Assembly: GCA_002323995.1 (NCBI GenBank)
Contig: DCQY01000056.1
Location: 8,840 to 20,096, forward strand
DNA: 11,257 bases
Reading direction: 5' to 3'
Source of the DNA: Akkermansiaceae bacterium UBA1506
GTDB taxonomy: Bacteria; Verrucomicrobiota; Verrucomicrobiia; Verrucomicrobiales; DEV007
Shown here: positions 1-5,674 of the stretch, piece by piece
Layout of the letters: each line of letters begins with the position of its first letter
How positions within the stretch are numbered: the stretch's first letter is position 1
Made by a program: the position numbers and the translations under genes
Notes under the pieces: generated by a model
What the model saw: the letters and a program-made list of their open reading frames with translations, nothing else
The model's database searches: none
Told to the model about the DNA's origin: nothing

Positions 1-314
1 GAGGGGAAGCAGGGGGATCACGAAGCAGAGAAGGGGACGGCTGGGAAAGGTCGTGACATCGGCCTTTAAAGGTTAGCCTCCTCAAGGCAAAGCTAGAGTA
101 AGTCACCCCCCCACAGGGCGACTGGTTTGGTCGTTCTGTTTGTTGCGGAGATCGTTTGACGGGCAGATGCGAGAACGAGTGAATCTCGATCTGGTTTACC
201 AACTATCTAGTTGGCTGAGCTTGAGCAGGCTCAGATCAAGTCAGCCGTTTGAGTTGCGCAGAAGCCAGAGGTGACCCCCGACATTGACCAAGAAAAGTGT
301 TCAGAGTCACTGCA
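1..314. other. Gene-free left edge with several small inverted repeats
   Basis: I recognise no coding region, tRNA, rRNA or known small RNA here. The sequence can form at least five short hairpins: 76-88 (GCCT/AGGC), 119-133 (CGAC/GTCG), 170-188 (CGAGA/TCTCG), 199-214 (CCAACTA/TAGTTGG) and 215-234 (CTGAGC/GCTCAG). The last two are directly adjacent. None is followed by a clear T-run on either strand, so they are not standard intrinsic terminators. The stretch lies downstream of the minus-strand DUF1080 gene, so it could be that gene's 3' region, the regulatory region of a gene outside the window, or an unannotated structured RNA. The first 45 bases are purine-rich. A minus-strand reading frame from an ATG at 57-59 closes after 13 codons, so I do not call a gene. 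Confidence 0.5.
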
Positions 315-1172
315 TTATTCGTTTGCAGATAAATCAAGCTCGCGGACCCAAATATTACGGAAACGAACCGGGTTACTGTGGTTTTGCAGCTGAATTGGTC
401 CGGTTTCTTTCACCGTATTGTAATTTGCAACCTTCTTGTGGCCGCTGGGCCCGAGGTAGTTTTGCCGATGGTGAGTTAGAATACCATTGTGCAGGACGGT
501 GACGTGAGCTTGCTTTAGCAAATTGCCTTCGGCATCCCATTTGGGGGCTTCGAAAATGATATCGTAAGTCTGCCACTCTCCGGGAGGACGACAAGCGTTG
601 ACTAACGGTGGCTTATAGCCATAAATCGCTGAAGCTTGGCCATCGGCGTATGACTTGTTGTCATAAGAATCCAGCACTTGCACTTCGTATCCGCCGAGAA
701 AGAAAACACCGCTGTTGCCACGCCCCTGTGATTTCCCAACAACTTCTTTGGGTGAAGCCCATTCAATATGGAGTTGGACGTCCCTGAACTCGCGCTTGGT
801 TCGCATATAGCCTCCAACACCTTGACCTTTCGGCGGGACTTCGAGTTGCCCCTCTTTTATAATCCAGTCAGCAGGGGAGTTGTCTTTTGCCATGACCCAC
901 TCATCAAGATTGCGGCCATCGAACAGAATGATTGCATCGGAGGGTGCCGAAGCGGCGGTTTCACCAGGAGTCACGACTTCCGGACGCGGGCGAGCGTCGT
1001 CATGGACTCTCCATTTACCACCTGGTAAGTAAGGCGTGTCTGTATAACCAGTTGGGTGCTTCTCTTTAGCAGGAGCTTTGGGTTTGGCAGGAGCCTTTTT
1101 ATTTTCCTCAGCATGGGCGGAGAGGCTCAGTAGCAGGGAAAGGGCGGTAACAAGCAGAATGACAAATCTCAT
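315..1172 (-). CDS. Secreted DUF1080 (3-keto-disaccharide hydrolase family) protein
   Basis: The 285-residue product starts with a clear signal peptide: Arg2, a Leu-rich core at 4-18 and an AHA cleavage site near residue 21. A Lys/Pro/Ala-rich linker (about 25-38) follows, so the protein should be exported to the periplasm or cell surface. Residues 79-279 fit the DUF1080 family, a concanavalin-like beta-sandwich fold. They open with LFDGRNLDEW and contain RGNSGVFFLGGYEVQVLDS (151-169), GEWQTYDI (198-205) and GPIQLQNHSNPVRFRNIWV near the end. Characterised relatives hydrolyse 3-keto-glycosides, and many members are found in Planctomycetes and Verrucomicrobia, often in carbohydrate degradation. 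The actual substrate cannot be read from the sequence. The start at 1172 is chosen because the signal peptide begins there; no Shine-Dalgarno site precedes it. No sugar oxidoreductase or sulfatase partner lies beside it. Confidence 0.92.
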   Translation of the reverse strand: MRFVILLVTALSLLLSLSAHAEENKKAPAKPKAPAKEKHPTGYTDTPYLPGGKWRVHDDARPRPEVVTPGETAASAPSDAIILFDGRNLDEWVMAKDNSPADWIIKEGQLEVPPKGQGVGGYMRTKREFRDVQLHIEWASPKEVVGKSQGRGNSGVFFLGGYEVQVLDSYDNKSYADGQASAIYGYKPPLVNACRPPGEWQTYDIIFEAPKWDAEGNLLKQAHVTVLHNGILTHHRQNYLGPSGHKKVANYNTVKETGPIQLQNHSNPVRFRNIWVRELDLSANE

Positions 1173-1185
1173 AATGGCGGGAGGG

Positions 1186-1202
1186 TGCCACGAACTGTGG
1201 CA
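1186..1202 (-). promoter_or_regulatory. 6-bp inverted repeat in the DUF1080 leader
   Basis: TGCCAC and GTGGCA flank a 5-base centre, ending 13 bases upstream of the DUF1080 start codon. The site could be an operator half-site pair or a leader hairpin near the ribosome entry region. It is short enough to be chance, and no promoter next to it is convincing. Confidence 0.25.
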
Positions 1203-1280
1203 AGTGACAATGGCAGAATGACGGCCTTTTTAACCTAAAGATCATTCAGCTGCTGTATTCCCCTAAAAATTTGGCCAAGA

Positions 1281-1315
1281 CAAAAGAAAACCCGGATCGG
1301 CTGAGCCGATCCGGG
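1281..1315 (-). terminator. Intrinsic terminator of the aldolase gene
   Basis: Read on the minus strand, a perfect GC-rich inverted repeat at 1291-1315 (CCCGGATCGG arm, tight 3-5 base loop) is followed directly by a T-rich tract, TTTTCTTTTG (1281-1290). It lies about 38 bases past the stop codon of the fructose-bisphosphate aldolase gene. It therefore separates that gene from the DUF1080 gene, which has the same orientation and would need its own promoter. Confidence 0.88.
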
Positions 1316-1352
1316 TCGTTAAAATAGACGTGACTTGCCGTCAAAACGGAGA

Positions 1353-2387
1353 TTATACCTGACCGGATATAGACTTTCCGGTAGACAGAAGGTCATCGCA
1401 GGCAACTCCAATACGGCTGGCCATGCCTTCCTCTGCCGCTTTGAGGTAAGCGCGGGGATCGTAGGCTTTTTTGTTTCCAATTTCACCGTCAATTTTCAGA
1501 ACCCCGTCGTAGTTTTGTAACATGTGAGAAGCAATGGGCCGAGTGAAGGCGTATTGCGTGTCGGTGTCGACATTCATCTTCACGACACCGTAATCGAGTG
1601 TTTCCCGTATCTCTTCGAGCGTTGATCCCGAGCCGCCATGGAAAACAAGGTCGAACTCAGCATCGTCGCCATATTTGCCGGTGACGGCTTCTTGTCCGAG
1701 TTTGAGGATCTCAGGACGTAGCTTTACGGCACCGGGTTTGTAATGTCCGTGGACATTACCAAAAGTGGCCGCAAAGGTGAAGCGACCAAGCGGGTGGAGG
1801 GCTTCGTAAACAGCCATCATGTCTTCGGGAGTGGTGTAAAGATCTTCGTCGGGAGTGTCTTCAGTACCAGCAGCGCCTTCTTCTTCTCCTCCTACAACGC
1901 CGGCTTCGACTTCGAGGATGATTTCATTATCGGCACACTTAGCGAGATACTTCTTGGAGATCTCGAGGTTTTCGTCGAGAGCGAGTTCGGAGGCATCAAG
2001 CATATGATTCTGAAACAGATTATTTTCGCCGCGAGCGCGACGCTGGGCGGTAGCTTCAATGAGAGGATCGAGGAAATCTGGGGCTACGTGGGGTCGGCAG
2101 TGGTCTGTGTTTAGGGCCACAAGGACATCATATTGTTCAGCCAGGCGGTGGGTCAGTTCCGCGAGAGCGATGGTTCCGTGAACCGTGTTTTTCTGATTTA
2201 GGCCGGAAGCAAACTGCCCCGCGCCGGTAGAGAACTGGATGATGCCGTCGGAATTCATATCTGCAAAGGCTTTCAGCGCTGCGTTAATAGTAACGAGACT
2301 GGAGCAGTTGATTGCAGGGTAGGCATAGCTGCCGTCTTGAGCGGCATCCAACATGGCTTCGAACTGTTTCGGAGTTGCAACTGGCAT
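1353..2387 (-). CDS. fba: Class II fructose-bisphosphate aldolase
   Basis: This zinc-dependent enzyme of glycolysis and gluconeogenesis splits fructose 1,6-bisphosphate into glyceraldehyde 3-phosphate and dihydroxyacetone phosphate in the cytoplasm. The 344-residue length fits the long (class IIA) form. Visible motifs are NTDHC (93-97; catalytic Asp95 and zinc ligand His96), the acidic GVVGGEEEG loop (163-171), NVHG (211-214; zinc ligand His213), FHGGSGS (249-255; zinc ligand His250 and phosphate-binding loop) and KMNVDTDTQYAF (270-281). The N-terminus (MPVATP, then YAYPAINCSS) and overall sequence resemble the actinobacterial and proteobacterial class IIA enzymes. The start at 2387 is supported by an AGAGGT site 9 bases upstream. 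The gene is transcribed alone, divergently from aat, and ends before a strong terminator. Confidence 0.97.
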   Translation of the reverse strand: MPVATPKQFEAMLDAAQDGSYAYPAINCSSLVTINAALKAFADMNSDGIIQFSTGAGQFASGLNQKNTVHGTIALAELTHRLAEQYDVLVALNTDHCRPHVAPDFLDPLIEATAQRRARGENNLFQNHMLDASELALDENLEISKKYLAKCADNEIILEVEAGVVGGEEEGAAGTEDTPDEDLYTTPEDMMAVYEALHPLGRFTFAATFGNVHGHYKPGAVKLRPEILKLGQEAVTGKYGDDAEFDLVFHGGSGSTLEEIRETLDYGVVKMNVDTDTQYAFTRPIASHMLQNYDGVLKIDGEIGNKKAYDPRAYLKAAEEGMASRIGVACDDLLSTGKSISGQV

Positions 2388-2528
2388 AGTGCGGGACCTC
2401 TACGCGCGGTGGAGTACAAATTCAAGCACCGAATTTATCTGATTTTGCTATGTCAGTGGAGCAAGTGGTCAAAATATTTTCGATTTGGCAAAAATAGTCT
2501 CTAATCGTACCGTCGATCGTTGTAGTTC
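2388..2528. promoter_or_regulatory. Divergent intergenic region between fba and aat
   Basis: These 141 bases separate two divergent genes and must contain both promoters unless aat depends on distant transcription. An AGAGGT ribosome binding site for fba lies at 2396-2401 on the minus strand. The best -35-like hexamer for fba is TTGACC (2472 to 2467, minus), but the matching -10 (TAGCAA) is poor. For aat, TTGGCA at 2485-2490 is a possible -35 with no good partner. The middle is AT-rich, as expected of a promoter region, but I cannot resolve exact elements. Confidence 0.35.
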
Positions 2529-3131
2529 ATGTCTGAATCGATCTTTACCAAAGAAGGCTCCATCCAGCCCGCTGTTTTGATAGCAGCTTATCGGGGGGGA
2601 ATGTTTCCCATGGCTATGGACAACCAAGGCGACATTGGTTGGTTCTCTCCTGATCCCAGGGGCGTGATCCCTCTCGAGGAATTTCACATTCCGCACGGCT
2701 TGAAGCGCACCCTTAGGAGGGATTGTTTCGAAATTCGGATCAACACGGCATTCTTGGAGGTGATGCGGGGATGTTCTGATCGTGAAACGACTTGGATAAG
2801 CAAAGAAATCTTAAACAGCTACGTTAGGCTGTTCGAGCTCGGATACGCACACTCGGTTGAGACCTGGATGGATAATGAACTCGTCGGAGGACTCTATGGG
2901 ATTGCCATAGGCGGCGCTTTTTTCGGAGAATCAATGTTTAGTCGCGAGTCAGACGCCTCTAAGGTGGCGCTAGTTAAACTTGTTGATAGAATGCGTAATA
3001 AAAAGTTTCAACTGCTTGACACACAATGGAAAACGGAACACTTAGAAATGTTTGGTTGCAAGGAGATTCCGCGTTTTGAGTATCTAGAACGTCTCAATAA
3101 GGCTCTTCTGGTGTCGACCTCTTTTGTCTAG
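2529..3131 (+). CDS. aat: Leucyl/phenylalanyl-tRNA--protein transferase
   Basis: Aat transfers Leu or Phe from aminoacyl-tRNA to proteins with an N-terminal Lys or Arg, marking them for ClpS/ClpAP degradation (bacterial N-degron pathway). The 200-residue protein is the short form with nearly the whole catalytic domain. Visible motifs are YRGGMFPMA (21-29), WFSPDPRGVIPL (38-49), TWI (88-90), HSVETW (108-113), LVGGLYG (118-124), GAFFGESMFS (129-138) and LLDTQ (162-166). Glu134, Asp164 and Gln166 correspond to the catalytic Glu156, Asp186 and Gln188 of the E. coli enzyme. FPM replaces the usual FPW and DTQ the usual DCQ; both occur in other short-type members. The start is the first ATG in frame and no Shine-Dalgarno site is visible. 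No clpS or clpA is in the window. The gene converges on thiS with a 16-base gap. Confidence 0.95.
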   Translation: MSESIFTKEGSIQPAVLIAAYRGGMFPMAMDNQGDIGWFSPDPRGVIPLEEFHIPHGLKRTLRRDCFEIRINTAFLEVMRGCSDRETTWISKEILNSYVRLFELGYAHSVETWMDNELVGGLYGIAIGGAFFGESMFSRESDASKVALVKLVDRMRNKKFQLLDTQWKTEHLEMFGCKEIPRFEYLERLNKALLVSTSFV

Positions 3132-3147
3132 GGTAGAGTGATCGGAA

Positions 3148-3357
3148 TCACCCGCCGGCTACCATGCGGATCACCTCCACGACATCCCCGTTTTTAATGA
3201 GCTGAGAGTCGAATTCTCGGCTAAGGATTGCTTCGCCGTTTAGTTCGACTAATACCGGAATTTCATCGTGCTTCAGTCGTGATACAAACTCACTCACCGT
3301 GACGCCGTTTTTGGGCGCCGCTGTTTCATAGGGATTTCCGTTAAGAATGACTGTCAT
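3148..3357 (-). CDS. thiS: Sulfur carrier protein ThiS
   Basis: ThiS carries sulfur as a C-terminal thiocarboxylate for building the thiazole ring of thiamine. The 69-residue product has the ubiquitin-like pattern: ILNG at the start, a V-S-E-F helix, ELNGEAI in the middle, GDVVEVIRMVAGG at the end, and the essential terminal Gly-Gly. The start at 3357 is chosen because the beta-grasp fold begins with MTVILNG. A longer reading from a TTG at 3447 would add 30 residues foreign to the family. The ATG overlaps the thiH stop codon (ATGA, 3357 to 3354), so translation is probably coupled to thiH. The ThiF and ThiG partners that load and use it are not in the window. Confidence 0.93.
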   Translation of the reverse strand: MTVILNGNPYETAAPKNGVTVSEFVSRLKHDEIPVLVELNGEAILSREFDSQLIKNGDVVEVIRMVAGG

Positions 3358-4565
3358 GAGCTTGAGGCGCGACTTGGAAGCGCTGAGCCACGGGGTTGTG
3401 TATTCTGGTTTGGGGCTGAGAGAATAGAGGGGTCCCAGTCTTTCCAAACGGGTTCTAATCCAATCTGCGAGAGGTGGGCTGCGATTTCGCTAGGTGAGCG
3501 CTCGTCAGCGATGTCAAACTGTCCGGTTGCTGAAGTTTCCCCTTTGCTGACGTTGCAAGGGGTTGGCGCCGATTCGTCACTTACCTCGACCCGACGCCCA
3601 CGAACCGTGAGGTGAACATCATCAGCACCCTCGCCAGTGTATCCTCCCGGCTCGGTGTGACTTCCGGCGCTGATACTGGTGATGCCAAGTGGGAAGAGCG
3701 CATCTCTGAGAGCCCGTGGTTCCCTTGTGCTCAGAATAATGCCCACCTGAGGAAAGCACAGCCGGAAAGCGCAGAGGGCCTGAACGAATTCTGCGTCGCT
3801 GAAAGGATATTCCGGCTTGAAGTTGCCAGCAGCTGGCCTCAGACGCGGCAAGCTAATGGTAAACGTTGATTTCCAGCAGGTGCGGTAAAGATATTCTAGG
3901 TGAGCGGCGAGTCGGAGTAGTTCATAGCGCCAATCAGCTAGGCCCATCAGGGCGCCGATGCCAATGCGACGAAATCCTCCTTTGTAACCTCTCTCAGGGC
4001 ACTCCAAGCGCCAGTCGAACCGCTTCTTGGGGCCTGCCGTGTGGAATTCAGCATAAGCGCCGCGGTGGTAGGTTTCTTGATAAACAACCAGTCCCTCGCA
4101 TCCTGCGTCGACCATGCGCTTATATTCGGGGGTTTCCATGGGGCCAACTTCGATGGCCAGGGTTGGAACAGATTCCCGCAGCGACTCGAGGCATTTCTCT
4201 AGGTAGCCCTCTGAGACGAACTTTGGATGTTCTCCCGCAACAAGGAGAATGTGCCGAAAACCCTGCTGCGCAAGAAACTTGGCCTCGTTGACTACCTGAT
4301 CCACACTCAGGGTGGTTCTCAGGATGGGGTTATCTCGCGAAAAGCCGCAGTATGAGCAGTTGTTGACGCACTCATTCGAGAGGTAGATGGGTGCGAACAG
4401 TCTCATGGTCCGACCAAACTGCGCTCTTGTCGTTTTTACGGATTTGTTTGCCAGGAGTTCGAGCTCAGCAGGCGACTTTGGCTCCAGCAGCCGGCGGAAC
4501 TGGCTGAGAGTGGACGAGAGAGGGGCGCCAGAGTCTAAGGCGTTGAGCTGTTCGACAAACGACAT
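3354..4565 (-). CDS. thiH: 2-iminoacetate synthase ThiH (radical SAM)
   Basis: ThiH is a radical SAM enzyme that cleaves tyrosine to 2-iminoacetate (dehydroglycine) and p-cresol, supplying the C2-N unit of the thiamine thiazole. The 403-residue protein carries the iron-sulfur motif CxxxCxxC at Cys66, Cys70 and Cys73, followed by GFSR. It also has LLVAGEHP (107-114), VYQETYH (161-167), GFRRIGIGALMGL (197-209), SAGSHTEPGGY (299-309) and VWKDWD (373-378). The start at 4565 is the first ATG in frame; an upstream TTG at 4601 would add 12 unrelated residues. Two features are unusual: about 39 residues (310-348), rich in charged and small residues, lie between GGY and QFDI where the E. coli enzyme has only a few, and a 25-residue low-complexity tail follows WKDWD. 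thiS overlaps its stop codon. Confidence 0.95.
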   Translation of the reverse strand: MSFVEQLNALDSGAPLSSTLSQFRRLLEPKSPAELELLANKSVKTTRAQFGRTMRLFAPIYLSNECVNNCSYCGFSRDNPILRTTLSVDQVVNEAKFLAQQGFRHILLVAGEHPKFVSEGYLEKCLESLRESVPTLAIEVGPMETPEYKRMVDAGCEGLVVYQETYHRGAYAEFHTAGPKKRFDWRLECPERGYKGGFRRIGIGALMGLADWRYELLRLAAHLEYLYRTCWKSTFTISLPRLRPAAGNFKPEYPFSDAEFVQALCAFRLCFPQVGIILSTREPRALRDALFPLGITSISAGSHTEPGGYTGEGADDVHLTVRGRRVEVSDESAPTPCNVSKGETSATGQFDIADERSPSEIAAHLSQIGLEPVWKDWDPSILSAPNQNTQPRGSALPSRASSS

Positions 4566-4722
4566 GCGCTTGCAACATAGCCATCTGGAGGATCTCGGCA
4601 ATACTATGTCTCAAGGAAAAATTACGAAATGAAGAAGTAGTTTAGAAAGATAAGAAAAAAACCGTTGCCAAACCTCAGAACCGCCGGTAATTACTTCGCA
4701 GAACGGAATTAATTTATTTCAA
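4566..4722. promoter_or_regulatory. Divergent region between thiH and acpP
   Basis: These 157 bases drive thiH leftward and acpP rightward. On the plus strand an A-rich stretch (about 4644-4661) precedes TTGCCA (4665-4670), and GGTAAT follows at 4686-4691 with a 15-base spacer. This is a plausible but imperfect promoter for acpP, roughly 30 bases before its start codon. On the minus strand I looked for the conserved THI-box elements of a TPP riboswitch upstream of thiH and did not find them. No Shine-Dalgarno site precedes either gene. Confidence 0.35.
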
Positions 4723-4965
4723 ATGGCTGACGCACAAATCGAAGAAAAAGTTAAGAATATCATCGTCGAACAACTTGGTGTAAGCGAGGATCAGGTGAAA
4801 CCTGAAGCAAAGTTCATCGAGGATCTTGGCGCTGATTCGCTCGACACGGTCGAGCTCGTAATGGCTTTCGAAGAGGAGTTTGACATCAATGTCCCCGACG
4901 AAGATGCTGAAAAACTAACGAGTGTGGGCGAAGTAGTAGGCTACATCGAAGATCAGTCTAAATAG
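4723..4965 (+). CDS. acpP: Acyl carrier protein
   Basis: AcpP carries growing acyl chains on a phosphopantetheine arm through type II fatty-acid synthesis, and also supplies lipid A and phospholipid assembly. The 80-residue acidic protein is of standard length and shows the four-helix pattern. FIEDLGADSLDTVELVMAFE spans 31-50, with Ser39 of the DSL motif as the attachment site, and a C-terminal helix includes GYIEDQSK. The start is the first ATG in frame, within an AT-rich leader that lacks a Shine-Dalgarno site. In many bacteria acpP sits between fabG and fabF. Here it stands alone, with thiH divergent upstream and a strong terminator 28 bases after its stop, suggesting independent high-level expression. 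Confidence 0.98.
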   Translation: MADAQIEEKVKNIIVEQLGVSEDQVKPEAKFIEDLGADSLDTVELVMAFEEEFDINVPDEDAEKLTSVGEVVGYIEDQSK

Positions 4966-4993
4966 GGCTTATCGCATTTTCAAAGCTTCTGAG

Positions 4994-5022
4994 TGCGTCC
5001 TCGAGTAGGGCGCATTTTTTTT
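4994..5022 (+). terminator. Intrinsic terminator of acpP
   Basis: An 8-bp stem (TGCGTCCT at 4994-5001 paired with AGGGCGCA at 5007-5014, including one T-G wobble) closes a 5-base loop and is followed by eight consecutive T (5015-5022). It lies just past the acpP stop codon and isolates acpP from the genes downstream. Confidence 0.95.
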
Positions 5023-5127
5023 ATCCTTAAACTACGTTCGTGCCGCGGGGGGGTATTCAGACTCTACAGAAAATGATATCAGTGGATTTTGGGCGAAACT
5101 AGCCCTAATTTCTTCGCTCCTGTTCCT

Positions 5128-5652
5128 ATGCCTCTCTCCTTCGATGACATCGCCTATGCCATGGAGACGACCCACGTTTTCCTTGAGCCGGACCGTCGGA
5201 TCGACACGTTTGGAACCACAAACTTCGAGTTTGCCCTCTTGACCGAGCCGATGGATGAGGTGGGGCAGGTTCGGATTCGAGAAGGCCGCGTAGAGGCCGA
5301 GCGTCCGAAAATCCTTCGCCCAGGCGGGTATGAGGATCTTATGTTCGAGGGTTTCGGCGAGCAGGCCGAGGCTTTTGCTGACTGGTTTCGCCAGTTTGGC
5401 AACGTAAATCTAGTGAAGTATGGCTTCAACTTCGCGAAGCGTGGGTTCTCCGAAACTGTGGCTAGCGAGCCGCTTGAGGCGGTGCGTGATCGAATTGTCC
5501 GGGATATTGAATCTTCTGGAAATCCGTCACGTGCCGTAATCGTTGGGGTGGACGACACTTGGGAGATTTCACTAATTAAGTTCACGATGGAAATGATCAG
5601 CAGCTCGTTAGAGATGAATGCGTTTGATTTCAAGCGGCGAGGGCTTCTCTAG
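5128..5652 (+). CDS. Conserved-looking protein of unknown function, first gene of a run
   Basis: I do not recognise a named family. The 174-residue product, counted from ATG 5128, has no signal peptide, membrane segment or metal-binding Cys cluster, so it is probably cytoplasmic. It is acidic and mixed alpha/beta in appearance. Distinctive stretches are a conserved-looking N-terminus (FDDIAYAMETTHVFLEPDRR), then TFGTTNFEF, RPKILRPGGY, GFGEQAEAFADWF, GVDDTWEISLIKFTMEM, and a C-terminal FDFKRRGLL. A TTG at 5089 in the same frame would add 13 residues that look like leader sequence, so I prefer the ATG, although no Shine-Dalgarno site helps decide. The stop lies 22 bases before the LysM gene, so the two are probably co-transcribed. 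Codon use and composition match its neighbours. It is likely a real, lineage-restricted gene. Confidence 0.85.
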   Translation: MPLSFDDIAYAMETTHVFLEPDRRIDTFGTTNFEFALLTEPMDEVGQVRIREGRVEAERPKILRPGGYEDLMFEGFGEQAEAFADWFRQFGNVNLVKYGFNFAKRGFSETVASEPLEAVRDRIVRDIESSGNPSRAVIVGVDDTWEISLIKFTMEMISSSLEMNAFDFKRRGLL

Positions 5653-5674
5653 CAGGAATCTCTATTCCATACTA

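Noticed and set aside
1..21. Start of a minus-strand gene running off the left edge (GTG at 19-21)
   Set aside because: Only seven codons are visible, with no ribosome binding site and no recognisable sequence, so it cannot be supported.
106..112. Run of seven C as a phase-variation tract (also seven G at 5047-5053)
   Set aside because: Both runs are short and lie in non-coding sequence with no gene whose frame or promoter spacing they would clearly switch.
1743..2114. 123-codon plus-strand open frame
   Set aside because: It lies wholly antisense to the strongly conserved aldolase gene, and its low-complexity product (Ser/Phe runs) mirrors the acidic aldolase loop.
3138..3151. GTGAT/ATCAC hairpin between aat and thiS as a bidirectional terminator
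   Set aside because: It has only five base pairs with no T-run on either side, and it overlaps the thiS stop codon. It is too weak to call.
3148..3447. Longer 99-residue version of ThiS starting at a TTG
   Set aside because: The 30 extra residues are not part of the beta-grasp fold and overlap the end of thiH. The ATG at 3357 overlapping the thiH stop is a far better start.
3866..4291. 141-codon plus-strand open frame
   Set aside because: It is antisense to the radical SAM core of thiH and its product is Arg/Gly/Pro-rich with no family pattern.
4566..4601. Longer ThiH starting at a TTG (4601)
   Set aside because: It adds 12 residues unlike ThiH and has no ribosome binding site. ATG 4565 is the first ATG in frame.
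5154..5633. 159-codon minus-strand open frame
   Set aside because: It is antisense to the plus-strand unknown protein, and its Arg/Ser/Pro-rich product is typical of a shadow frame. The plus-strand frame fits the neighbouring operon.
5618..5674. Longer LysM protein starting at ATG 5618
   Set aside because: It overlaps the previous gene by 35 bases and puts 19 residues ahead of the basic-plus-hydrophobic anchor that normally begins such proteins.
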